DNA of 64,000 nt from Paenalcaligenes sp052103955 (lineage in GTDB: Bacteria > Pseudomonadota > Gammaproteobacteria > Burkholderiales > Burkholderiaceae_B): positions 43,824 through 107,823 of the forward strand of contig JBQELO010000013.1 of assembly GCA_052103955.1 (NCBI GenBank). The letters are read 5' to 3'. Both the position numbers and the translations under genes were made by a program. How positions within the stretch are numbered: the first letter of the stretch is position 1; the number at the start of each line of letters is the position of its first letter. The notes beneath the pieces are model-generated. The model did not search any database. It was not told where the DNA came from and saw only the letters and a list, made by a program, of their open reading frames with translations. Positions 51,776-60,088 of this stretch are shown piece after piece.

Positions 51776-52615
51776 TTAGTGCTGCGCCGGCGCTAAGGCG
51801 GTATTTTCTAGGGCACAGTCCAGCGGCACTACGCCTGCTGCTTTAGCACTTTGCACCTCTGCCTGTGCCGCTGCCACATCGGCGAGGAAATCAGGATCAC
51901 TGTGCAGCCTCGCTACGGTTGCCGCCCCCATAATACGCCCTGCATCCACATCACTTTGCCAATGCGCATTGCATATCACACGACTCTGGCCAAACGATAG
52001 CCCCCGCGCCAATAGCGCATTGCTGCTAGCAGGATTAATTTCCGCCAAGACTAACGCCCATGCCCAACCTGCCGCGGTATGCCCTGAAGGGTAAGAACCA
52101 TCACTTCTAAGTACAGCTTCATCCTCTGGTGTGCATGTACCCTCATCGTGCAAGGCAAAAGGTCTAGTACGGTTATAGGTATTCTTTACACCATAGGTAG
52201 ATAGACCTGCGTCGGTGAGCACCCGTTGCATAATTTGGTAAGTACGTGGCAGTGTCTTCTCGTCTATGCTGATCCCCATTGCACATGAAAAATTCTCAGC
52301 TGGGCGAGGGAAATTTAAGGCCGCGTCCGTTTTGGCTAACTCCCACCGCGCAGAACCCCGTAAGCTCAATGCTGCACGTCGCGCCTCTTCATCGCGGGCA
52401 AACGCCGCACTTTCTATTGCTGGGGGAGCCCCCAACAGTACTAGACTATCGGGAAGCTCTGCTTGCGCCATGTACCCAGGCGCTAAGGTGAAATGTGCAT
52501 CCGTAACCTTAGTCGCCACACCGGCAGAGCCTTCAGCATGTACGCCCCCAACCGCAACCAAACTCAACGTGCTGGTCATCACCAGAGCTGCGTGTAAACG
52601 TGACAATTTATACAT
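51776..52615 (-). CDS. Class A non-specific acid phosphatase (PAP2 fold)
   Basis: A 279-residue secreted phosphatase with a signal peptide (cleavage after about GVHA). The full PAP2 signature is present: KNTYNRTRPF (K-x6-RP), GSYPSGHTAAGW (PSGH) and SRVICNAHWQSDVDAG (SR-x5-H-x3-D). RGSARWELAKTDA precedes it as in PhoN/class A enzymes. It releases phosphate from organic monoesters in the periplasm. It lies between DUF1254 and the OMP. Confidence 0.92.
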   Translation of the reverse strand: MYKLSRLHAALVMTSTLSLVAVGGVHAEGSAGVATKVTDAHFTLAPGYMAQAELPDSLVLLGAPPAIESAAFARDEEARRAALSLRGSARWELAKTDAALNFPRPAENFSCAMGISIDEKTLPRTYQIMQRVLTDAGLSTYGVKNTYNRTRPFALHDEGTCTPEDEAVLRSDGSYPSGHTAAGWAWALVLAEINPASSNALLARGLSFGQSRVICNAHWQSDVDAGRIMGAATVARLHSDPDFLADVAAAQAEVQSAKAAGVVPLDCALENTALAPAQH

Positions 52616-52630
52616 AGCAGTTCCTTATAC

Positions 52631-53662
52631 TTAATGCGCTAAGGCTTGTGGTTGAGGAAAGCTCCACTGACCATTCAGAATCACCTCTTCTGGCTGATAC
52701 AACCTAACGGTGTAATTCCAACCCGGTACCGTAGGCAAACAGTTAACGACCTTGCCATCACAACCACCAAACTGAATCACAATCGTGCCATCTTTCGCTT
52801 TTTCAGCCGTTAAGCTATTTAACGAATAGGCGTTGTAAGGGTTGGGCTCGAAGTAGCCTTCTGCGTTGTAGACGCTCACCGACCAAAAACTGTTAACCGG
52901 CACATCCCCAATAACCAGTTGATAAACCGTTTTGCCATCGTTTAGTGGCACTACGCCACCTAAATAAGTCGCATCTTTGCTAGGGTTACCGCCCCACCCG
53001 GCTGCTGTCCCAATTAAGTGCTGTATAGGCTCTACCTGAGCCTTCGTTCCAAAAGCATTGTTATAGTTAGGCATGGTTGCACCCAACACTAACAACGCAT
53101 CGCGCATGCTCTTTTGGCTGGCCTGATCCCAGTTTGGCACTACAAACTCGCCTGCCTGTGCTTGCTCAACCTGTATAGCATCTTGCAACGCATGTACCTG
53201 CTCTAGGTCTGCTTGGCTTTCTGGGTCAGCCAACGTTCGTATCGCCACAAATACATAACGCGTCCCTACCTGCTCTTTGGTCAAGGTGTGCGAACCTGCA
53301 CCATAAAACACCGCAGGTACATAATGATCTTCATCCACCACTTGCATAGACATGAAACGCTGACCTGCCTCAGGCAAAGTAATCGTCACAGGCCCAGCAT
53401 CCAAATCAAACACCGCACTGGAATACAGCGTATCCCTATTCATCCTGATCACACTTTGCGCATCAATTGCTACGGGCTTTCGGCTATGCACAAACTTGCC
53501 TAAACCACCGTCTGCCACCATCTTCCCCATGTAAAGATCCGACTCTGCTCGTGCAAAGTTATCAATACCTACCACGACACTGGTATCAGACTGAGCCTGC
53601 GCACTGCCTAATGCAGCTACCGCCAGCGCAACAGCACTCACCATGGATGATGTATATGACAT
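52631..53662 (-). CDS. Secreted DUF1254/DUF1214-family protein
   Basis: From the ATG at 53662 (AGAGGAA upstream) the protein has 343 residues with a signal peptide ending about AQAQ. The N-terminal DUF1254 part has KPVAIDAQSVIRMNRDTLYSSAVFDLDAGPVTITLPEAGQRFMSMQVVDEDHY; the C-terminal DUF1214-like part has VPVNSFWSVSVYNAEGYFEPNPYNAYSLN. The family has no agreed biochemical function. First gene of a three-gene secreted-protein operon. Confidence 0.87.
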   Translation of the reverse strand: MSYTSSMVSAVALAVAALGSAQAQSDTSVVVGIDNFARAESDLYMGKMVADGGLGKFVHSRKPVAIDAQSVIRMNRDTLYSSAVFDLDAGPVTITLPEAGQRFMSMQVVDEDHYVPAVFYGAGSHTLTKEQVGTRYVFVAIRTLADPESQADLEQVHALQDAIQVEQAQAGEFVVPNWDQASQKSMRDALLVLGATMPNYNNAFGTKAQVEPIQHLIGTAAGWGGNPSKDATYLGGVVPLNDGKTVYQLVIGDVPVNSFWSVSVYNAEGYFEPNPYNAYSLNSLTAEKAKDGTIVIQFGGCDGKVVNCLPTVPGWNYTVRLYQPEEVILNGQWSFPQPQALAH

Positions 53663-54158
53663 GTAATTCCTCTTCTCTCTATGATTGATGACCACTTAGC
53701 AGAACCCCTGTAGACGCTATGCACAACGGTTCTGCCTGTTGGACTTATATGTGGCTGATTCTATAAGAAGCTCTAGGGAGAAACTTGCCATTTGGTGCCA
53801 AAACACAGCCACTGCTCGCACTGCTCCAGCATGTTGTTTGCCACTCCGCTCAAGCATTTACTCGTGCAGCACTAAATTTAAAAAAACTCTATATATAAAC
53901 CACCTTCCTCAATAAGAAAAACACAGAAAATAAAAAACCAAATTACTAACCATTAATCACCAAAAGGCAATCAAAAATAAAACACACAAAAAGTGTGGTA
54001 TAATAACGCCAGATTTTCAAATAAAGGTTGTTTAAAAATTTAAATATAGTTGGTTACTAAATAATTCGGTAATAAATAGCCTTTTTCTTTACATAATTAT
54101 TATTAAAAATAAAGCGCAACAAAAAACCATTGCGCCAAAAAAGAAATGGAGTTTTACT
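53663..54158. other. AT-rich intergenic region before the FMO gene
   Basis: About 500 bp without a gene; from 53870 on it is very AT-rich. TATAAT at 53999-54004 is a strong -10 candidate for the FMO, and CACAC-AAAAA-GTGTG (53983-53997) is an operator-like dyad overlapping that promoter. Confidence 0.55.
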
Positions 54159-55526
54159 TTGTCAAAAACAAGAATTGCAATACTAGGTGCAGGTCCTAGT
54201 GGTCTGGCTCAACTACGTGCATTTGAAGCATTACGTAAAAAAACCAATACCAGTGATTTTCCAGAAATAGTCTGTTATGAAAAACAAAATGATATTGGCG
54301 GCATGTGGAACTACACATGGCGTACGGGTTTAGATAAAAACGGAGAACCCGTGCATGGCAGTATGTACCGCTATTTGTGGTCTAACGGCCCTAAAGAGTG
54401 CCTAGAGTTTGCTGACTATAGCTTCGACCAACACTTTGGTCAGGCTATTCCGTCTTATCCACCACGTGAAGTTCTGAAAGACTACATCATGGGCCGTTTA
54501 GACAAACGCGCTCTGTTTACATACATGCGCTTTGAGTGTCCGGTACGTTGGGTAACCTTTGACCAAGACACACAACGTTTTAGCGTTACCGTCATGAACC
54601 ATAAGACGGGTGAACAAGAAACTGAAGAGTTTGACTACGTTGTTGTAGCAACCGGGCACTTTTCTACTCCTAACATGCCTTATTACAAAGGCTTAGAACA
54701 GTTTCCTGGGCGTGTCCTGCATGCTCACGACTTCCGTGATGCCTTAGAGTTCGAAGGACAGAATATATTGCTGGTAGGCGGCAGTTACTCAGCCGAAGAT
54801 ATAGGTTCGCAATGCTACAAGTACGGTGCTAAGTCTGTCACCATCAGCCATCGCGGTGGCTCATTTGGCTATGACTGGCCAGAGGCCGTCATTGAAAAAC
54901 CAGGTTTAGAGCATATTGATGGAAACGTTGTGCACTTTAGCGATGGTAGTAGTCAGGCCTTTGACGCCATTGTGATGTGTACCGGCTATATTTTCCATTT
55001 TCCATTCTTACCTGACGAACTGCGCTTAGAAACACATAACTGTTTATATCCAGCTAATCTCTATAAAGGGATTTTCTTCCAAAGTAATCCAAAACTAATT
55101 TATCTTGGTATGCAAGATCAATGGTTCACGTTTAACATGTTTGACGCTCAAGCCTGGTATGTTCGTGACGTTATCATGGGTAAAATACAGCTTCCTAGCA
55201 AAGAAGATAGGCTAAAAGATATAGATAAATGGTTACAGGACCATGAGAAATTAAATACTGATTCACAATCTATTAATTTCCAAGCTAACTATATTGATGA
55301 TTTAACGAGCGCTACAGATTACCCTAGCTTCCCTGTACATCAACAAGCTGAATTATTTAAAAAATGGCTTGAAGATAAAAAATCAGACATCATGGGATTT
55401 AGAAATAAGTCATATGCTTCCACTATTACTGGAACCGTAGCAGCACAATTACCTAGACCATGGTTAGATATTAAAGATGACTCCCTAGAAGGCTTTATGT
55501 CTTTGAAATTCAAAAAAGCCAGTTAA
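54159..55526 (+). CDS. tmm: Flavin-containing monooxygenase, trimethylamine monooxygenase (Tmm)-type
   Basis: A 455-residue class B FMO. GAGPSG at 10-15 binds FAD, the second dinucleotide motif is GGSYSAED, and FPGRVLHAHDF fits the FMO signature FxGxxxHxxx(Y/F). EKQNDIGGMWNYTWRTGLDKNGEPVHGSMYRYLWSNGPKE is the pattern of bacterial Tmm, which oxidises trimethylamine to its N-oxide with NADPH and O2. The start is TTG with AATGGAG about 8 nt upstream. The gene is more AT-rich than its neighbours, suggesting acquisition. No tdm or TMAO reductase is nearby. Confidence 0.88.
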   Translation: MSKTRIAILGAGPSGLAQLRAFEALRKKTNTSDFPEIVCYEKQNDIGGMWNYTWRTGLDKNGEPVHGSMYRYLWSNGPKECLEFADYSFDQHFGQAIPSYPPREVLKDYIMGRLDKRALFTYMRFECPVRWVTFDQDTQRFSVTVMNHKTGEQETEEFDYVVVATGHFSTPNMPYYKGLEQFPGRVLHAHDFRDALEFEGQNILLVGGSYSAEDIGSQCYKYGAKSVTISHRGGSFGYDWPEAVIEKPGLEHIDGNVVHFSDGSSQAFDAIVMCTGYIFHFPFLPDELRLETHNCLYPANLYKGIFFQSNPKLIYLGMQDQWFTFNMFDAQAWYVRDVIMGKIQLPSKEDRLKDIDKWLQDHEKLNTDSQSINFQANYIDDLTSATDYPSFPVHQQAELFKKWLEDKKSDIMGFRNKSYASTITGTVAAQLPRPWLDIKDDSLEGFMSLKFKKAS

Positions 55527-55600
55527 GCCTTTAGCAATAGCTTAGATTGTAGTTTCAAGCACATTGCTACAACGCCCTAACGGCAAAAATCTTCACACAA

Positions 55601-55637
55601 AAGAACGAGACGCCCTCAAGCGCCTCGTTCTTTTTTT
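55601..55637 (+). terminator. Terminator after the FMO gene
   Basis: AAGAACGAG and CTCGTTCTT pair around a partly paired loop and are followed by a T7 run. It isolates the FMO gene from the Hsp90-like operon. Confidence 0.88.
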
Positions 55638-55800
55638 CTCTCATGTCCCCAGTGAATGAGGGTCAGTAACACCCAAGCAGACGGGTGAATTGCACCTATT
55701 CATTACAAAATTTCAAATTACGTCAACGCGCTTGTTATTTCAATGGCTACTCTCTAGGATGATGAGGTTTCTTATTCGTCAAAATACTTGAGTCCCCTAC

Positions 55801-57627
55801 ATGAGCCAAGAAAGCCGCTTCCAAGTCAACCTTGCAGGCATGATTGATATCCTGTCCAACCATTTGTACAGCGACCAAAACGTCTACATTCGTGAACTAT
55901 TACAAAACGGTACCGATGCCATTCGCGCCCGTAAATTGTGGGACAGTGCATTTGAAGCAGGTGAGATCAACGTAGAACTACAGCAAGACCAAACCTCTAA
56001 CAACAAAACCCTAGTCTTCGCAGATAACGGTATTGGTTTAACAGCTGATGAAATAGAAATCTTTTTAGCGACTATCGCTAGCTCATCTAAGGGAGAGAAG
56101 AATTTTGGTGCTAGCAGCGAGCAAAGCTTTATAGGCCGTTTCGGCATAGGCTTATTATCGTGTTTTGTGGTGACCACCCAAATTCGCTTAATCACGCATT
56201 CCGCCAAAACAGGCACGGTACTAGAGTGGAATGGCAAAGGTGATGGCACCTATGACATCCACGAGTTGTCACAGGAAGAACACCCTGAAGTTGGCACAAC
56301 CGTATATTTAACCTACAAGGCAGAGATCGCCGCAGAAAGCTTTGCTGATTTGCACCACACTATCCGTGAATACTTGTTTCAGTATGGTGCCTGCTTAGAA
56401 GTACCCATTTACTTTAAAGACCAACGCACGCGTCTATGGCTAAACGAACATAGCAATAAAGTGGGAAGCCTAGCCGACTTACACGCGTTGAACCATAATG
56501 AGATTCTGCAATTTGGGCGCCTACTTTTTGGTGCAGACGAAATGCGATCTCTGCAAGACTACTTCATCTTGCATAATGAAAGCGGCAACACCTTTGCCGT
56601 AGCGTATGTCATTCCTTTTGCGGTCAGCACCCACGCACGCAAACTACACCGCGCCTATTTGAACCGTATGTTCGTAAGTGATGCTGTAGAGGAAGTCATG
56701 CCAGAGTGGGCATTTTTCACACGCACCGTCATCTGGACCAAAGAACTGCAGCCCGTGGCTTCGCGCGAGGCGTTTTACCATAATGACGCACTGGAACGGG
56801 TCAGCCAAGAGCTTGGGGCATCGCTGAAACAGCAAATCAAGTCTATGCCTGAAAAGCAATTGCAGCGCTTACTTAACACCCACTATCTAGCCTTCAAAGC
56901 CCTAGCATGCGAAGACAGTGAATTACTGCAGTTTATTTACCCCCATCTGAATTTTCGCACCTTAAATGGTGAAGAGAATTTGCAGACGCTGCTATCACGT
57001 TCAGAGGTGGTCTATTACACCCAAAGCGTGGATGAGTTTCGACAAATTGCTGATGTAGCACGTGCGCAGCAAATGCCCCTCATTAACGGCGGCTACGCAT
57101 ACGACTCCTCTATTCTCAGACATTTGAACAACGTATTGGGGCACGACGTCTTCAAACTCTTCCAAGCCGAAGATGTAGAGTTTGCATTCCAACCGCTCTT
57201 CCCAGAAGAAGAGCGTGCATTTTCCGATTTGCTCAATGGCCTTAACGAACGCATGAAGGCCTACCAGCTAGAGGTAGTACTCAACTACTTCAGCCCGCAC
57301 GATATTCCTATGCTCTACATCTGCAGCCAACAAAATCAAGCAGAACGTGAATTAGGCCGCGTTGCGGAAGCCAGTAACGATTTGTTTGGTGGCATTTTAG
57401 GCAGTTTGCAAGAAGACAAAAACGAGCCATTAGCGCAGTTGTACTTAAACTTTCACAACGAAGTAGTGCAATCAGTATTTTGCTCAGGGAAAAGCGTAGA
57501 TACCATCACCAGCGTGGTCGAGGTCTTGTATGTACAAGCCTTGTTGATGGGGCACTACCCACTGAAAAAAGACGAAATCACGTTGATGAACAAGGGCTTA
57601 CTGCACATCATCAAAGCAATGAAATAA
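55801..57627 (+). CDS. Divergent Hsp90-family (HtpG-like) ATPase
   Basis: A 608-residue Hsp90 paralogue. The GHKL ATPase motifs are intact: ELLQNGTDAI (Glu32, Asn36), ADNGIGL (Asp75, Gly79), IGRFGIGLLS (112-120) and VGTTVYL. The middle domain has AYLNRMFVSD and SREAF with the probable catalytic Arg322. It differs from canonical HtpG in RELLQNGTDA versus RELISNASDA, a shorter middle/C-terminal region and lack of many HtpG signatures, so it is probably a second type. No MEEVD tail. The TPR-like gene follows after 57 bp. Confidence 0.9.
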   Translation: MSQESRFQVNLAGMIDILSNHLYSDQNVYIRELLQNGTDAIRARKLWDSAFEAGEINVELQQDQTSNNKTLVFADNGIGLTADEIEIFLATIASSSKGEKNFGASSEQSFIGRFGIGLLSCFVVTTQIRLITHSAKTGTVLEWNGKGDGTYDIHELSQEEHPEVGTTVYLTYKAEIAAESFADLHHTIREYLFQYGACLEVPIYFKDQRTRLWLNEHSNKVGSLADLHALNHNEILQFGRLLFGADEMRSLQDYFILHNESGNTFAVAYVIPFAVSTHARKLHRAYLNRMFVSDAVEEVMPEWAFFTRTVIWTKELQPVASREAFYHNDALERVSQELGASLKQQIKSMPEKQLQRLLNTHYLAFKALACEDSELLQFIYPHLNFRTLNGEENLQTLLSRSEVVYYTQSVDEFRQIADVARAQQMPLINGGYAYDSSILRHLNNVLGHDVFKLFQAEDVEFAFQPLFPEEERAFSDLLNGLNERMKAYQLEVVLNYFSPHDIPMLYICSQQNQAERELGRVAEASNDLFGGILGSLQEDKNEPLAQLYLNFHNEVVQSVFCSGKSVDTITSVVEVLYVQALLMGHYPLKKDEITLMNKGLLHIIKAMK

Positions 57628-57684
57628 AACTCGTGGGCTTGCAGAGACAGCCTCTGCAAGCCAGCACTGCAAAGGAATACGTAT

Positions 57685-58704
57685 ATGAATGCACAAGATT
57701 ACATAGAACAAGCCTACGAGGCTGGTGAAAACAGCGTAGAAGGCGTGCGCCTGCTTGAACAAGCCATGAAAGCCGCTGATGCTGAAAATGATGTAGAAAC
57801 CGGCTATGAGGCGCGCGAGATGCTTATGGATGCTACCTACACCTTAGGCATGCCCAAAAAGCAATTGTTAGCGTTTGCGTGGATGATCAAACAGTTTGAG
57901 GCTAAAGAGATCTACATAGACGAAGACGATCTTATGTGGAAATACAAATGGGTAGCGTTAAGCATCGTCGACTTCCCCGAAATTTCTAAGGCTCAAATCG
58001 ACCACTTACTGGAAGATATGAAACAGAAGTATCAGGGCTTTCAGTACTCATTAAAGCCATACTACAAAATTCGCACCATGATAGCGATGAGCATGGGCGA
58101 ACCCGAAGAAGTGCTACGTTTACGTGCAGAATGGCTAGCCGCCAAAAAAGACCACATGAACGACTGCGCAGCCTGCGAAACCAATGATGAAGTGCATTTT
58201 CAGTTCTACCATAGCAATTATCAAGCGGCGGTAGACAAAGCCAAGCCCTTGATCTCTGGCAGACAAAAATGCGGCGAAGTTCCCCACCTCACTAATGGGA
58301 TGTTGGCTTTATCATTTTGGCATTTAGGGGATCAGGAAGCCGCGAAAGATCGTTTTCAAAAAGGCTATAAACTCACCAAAGACGAAGTTGAGTTCTTAAA
58401 CAGTAATGCCGATTTCATACTCTATTTGATAGCAAGCCAGCAGTGGCAAGAGGCAGAGAAAATCGCTAAGAATGAGCTCAAAACCTTACCCAAAAGCGAA
58501 AACAAATTCCGCCAATTCCGCCTTTATGCGGCCGTAGCAGTGTTATTACAAGCAGCAAAAAAACACGGCTTAACGATGGATGTAGGCATGGAGTTAAACG
58601 AAGCATTACAACACGCCCAACAAGCAGCCCAAGCTTTTGACAATAGAAATGGCAATACTTTCTACCAACAACAGTTGTCAGCGCAATTAGCGCAGTACAG
58701 CTAA
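57685..58704 (+). CDS. TPR-like helical-repeat protein with CxxC...C motif, partner of Hsp90-like protein
   Basis: A 339-residue, almost wholly helical protein without a signal peptide. Helix pairs of TPR type are visible (DYIEQAYEAGENSVEGVRLLEQAMKAA; LALSFWHLGDQEAAKDRFQKGYKL; FILYLIASQQWQEAEKIAKNEL). Near the middle is DCAAC (Cys161, Cys164), with Cys196 and His201 further on, a possible metal or redox site. AAAGGAATACGTAT precedes the ATG. It is the second gene of the Hsp90-like operon and could be a co-chaperone; function unassigned. Confidence 0.8.
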   Translation: MNAQDYIEQAYEAGENSVEGVRLLEQAMKAADAENDVETGYEAREMLMDATYTLGMPKKQLLAFAWMIKQFEAKEIYIDEDDLMWKYKWVALSIVDFPEISKAQIDHLLEDMKQKYQGFQYSLKPYYKIRTMIAMSMGEPEEVLRLRAEWLAAKKDHMNDCAACETNDEVHFQFYHSNYQAAVDKAKPLISGRQKCGEVPHLTNGMLALSFWHLGDQEAAKDRFQKGYKLTKDEVEFLNSNADFILYLIASQQWQEAEKIAKNELKTLPKSENKFRQFRLYAAVAVLLQAAKKHGLTMDVGMELNEALQHAQQAAQAFDNRNGNTFYQQQLSAQLAQYS

Positions 58705-58726
58705 AGGGAGGTATATTTTTGTAGGG

Positions 58727-58744
58727 ATGGTGCGCTTGCCGGAA
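58727..58744. repeat. Short copy of the tRNA-Thr 3' end
   Basis: ATGGTGCGCTTGCCGGAA matches 59552-59570 (the plus-strand image of the tRNA-Thr 3' end plus CCA) except for one missing C. It has the same orientation as the real tRNA end, about 825 bp away on its 3' side, as the distal end of an integrated element would. It is short, so chance or simple duplication is possible. Confidence 0.4.
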
Positions 58745-58801
58745 CAAAATACCGTCAAATCATGAGCATTAGTGGGAGCATTTACCATGCTCTCAGCTAA
58801 C

Positions 58802-58846
58802 AACACCCTACAACGCTGTCTTAAACAGTCATTCATGGGGTGTTTT
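58802..58846. terminator. Possible terminator region after the TPR-like gene
   Basis: AACACCC (58802-58808) can pair with GGGTGTT (58838-58844) around an inner CTGT-cttaa-ACAG hairpin, followed by TTCC. Weak support; it may end the Hsp90/TPR operon and the convergent small gene. Confidence 0.35.
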
Positions 58847-58858
58847 CCTATATGTACG

Positions 58859-59197
58859 CTATAGGGCTGATATCCCCTGCAAACAGGCTGTTTGCCATTG
58901 GCTCTTGAAATCCTTGACCAGCTCAGTTTTTCGCAAACTACTGTCTTCTATTGCAGTGTCATACGCATTTTGCACCATCACCTCAAATAACTCTGTTATA
59001 TCAGGCTCGCCCTCCACCTGAACTTTGGCGAGCACAGGCTCCCTAGCCGTACCATTTTGCCTTGCTTGCATTATGGATGCTGCTACCTCAGCAACAATTT
59101 CGCATCGATCCTCTACCGTGAGTGCCGCTGCCGTCGTGACTTGCATCACGCCCCAAATTGCACATAGTCCTGCTAGGTATTTTATTTTCATGTTCAA
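58859..59197 (-). CDS. Small predicted secreted protein, unknown function
   Basis: A 112-residue protein with a signal peptide (IKYLAGLCAIWGVMQVTTAAALT). The mature part is about 87 residues, helical, with Cys32 and Cys105 that could form one disulfide. An alternative ATG lies two codons in. No family recognised. It sits between the tRNA-Thr gene and the short repeat of its 3' end. Confidence 0.6.
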   Translation of the reverse strand: MNMKIKYLAGLCAIWGVMQVTTAAALTVEDRCEIVAEVAASIMQARQNGTAREPVLAKVQVEGEPDITELFEVMVQNAYDTAIEDSSLRKTELVKDFKSQWQTACLQGISAL

Positions 59198-59502
59198 GCT
59201 AAATTTTTGGATTCATTAATGACACATCAAGCATCTAATAGTGAAGTTCTTGCTATTATGCGGTCTAGGTGGTCTCTTTTTAGTGTATGCCATTTCAATG
59301 CGAATAGATCTAACACGACGCAGCCCGCCACCAATGCTACACACGCAAGGCAGGCATACCCCAGTTGTGACCGTGCATACTGAACAGCACCTTGAGTAAT
59401 TCTCATGCAGTGCTACGCAACAAACAGCATTAGGTTTTCTTTACACAAGGTATGCATAGATTAATATCTCTGCAAATTGCTTACCATGTGCCTACCCGTC
59501 AC
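59198..59502. other. Gene-poor stretch between the small secreted protein and tRNA-Thr
   Basis: About 300 bp with no supported gene or clear structure. With the small protein gene it forms the segment between the tRNA-Thr 3' end and its short repeat. Confidence 0.5.
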
Positions 59503-59538
59503 CAAAAAACAAAAACGCCAATCCACGAGGACTGGCGT
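59503..59538 (-). terminator. Terminator of tRNA-Thr
   Basis: On the minus strand ACGCCAGTCC and GGATTGGCGT pair (one wobble or mismatch) and are followed by a T-rich tail. It lies 14 bp downstream of the tRNA. Confidence 0.8.
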
Positions 59539-59552
59539 AAGTACCTGATATA

Positions 59553-59628
59553 TGGTGCCGCTTGCCGGAATCGAACTGGCGACCTTTTCATTACGAATGA
59601 ACTGCTCTACCAACTGAGCTAAAGCGGC
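59553..59628 (-). tRNA. tRNA-Thr (CGT)
   Basis: A 76-nt tRNA on the minus strand including an encoded CCA. The acceptor pairs GCCGCTT with AAGCGGC, the anticodon loop is TTCGTAA with CGT encoded at 59593-59595, and the T-arm has CCAGTTCGATTCCGG. It resembles E. coli thrW in the CATTCGTAATG arm. Confidence 0.96.
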
Positions 59629-59714
59629 ACAGTGCGTTTGCACTCAACAAAAATTATAATGCCATCATCTGGGCTTGTAAATTTAGCTCTTCTACCCTTT
59701 TTACGAGGCGCATC

Positions 59715-60080
59715 ATGAGTGCAAAATGGATTCTTATCATCGCGGCCTTTCTGCCGTTTTTAGCGGCAGTAAGTGCCAAAGTTGGTGGCAAAGGTTTTCA
59801 GAACCATACGCCACGTGAATGGTTAGCTAAACAAGAAGGCTGGCGTGCGCGTGCCAATGCGGCACAAGCCAATACCTTCGAGGCCCTGCCCTTCTTTTTT
59901 GCCGCCTTCCTCTACGCGATTTTTCAGCCTGTTGTGCCTGAGCTGGTCATGAAACTGGGTTGGGCGTGGGTGATCTTACGTGTCGCCTATGTGTATCTGT
60001 ACATTCGCGACTTGTCCTCACTACGCAGCCTAATCTGGTTTGCTGCTTTCGGCGTAAATATCAGCCTACTTTTTGTATAA
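59715..60080 (+). CDS. MAPEG-family membrane protein
   Basis: A 121-residue, four-helix membrane protein. EGWRARANAAQANTFEALPFFFAAFL is the MAPEG glutathione-binding helix signature (R-x-N-A-x-x-N-x-x-E). Bacterial members may have glutathione transferase or peroxidase activity in the membrane. Convergent with the MocR gene 8 bp away. Confidence 0.9.
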   Translation: MSAKWILIIAAFLPFLAAVSAKVGGKGFQNHTPREWLAKQEGWRARANAAQANTFEALPFFFAAFLYAIFQPVVPELVMKLGWAWVILRVAYVYLYIRDLSSLRSLIWFAAFGVNISLLFV

Positions 60081-60088
60081 ACCAGGGC

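Noticed and set aside
59461..59643. 60-codon minus-strand frame
   Set aside because: It reads through the tRNA-Thr gene and its terminator.
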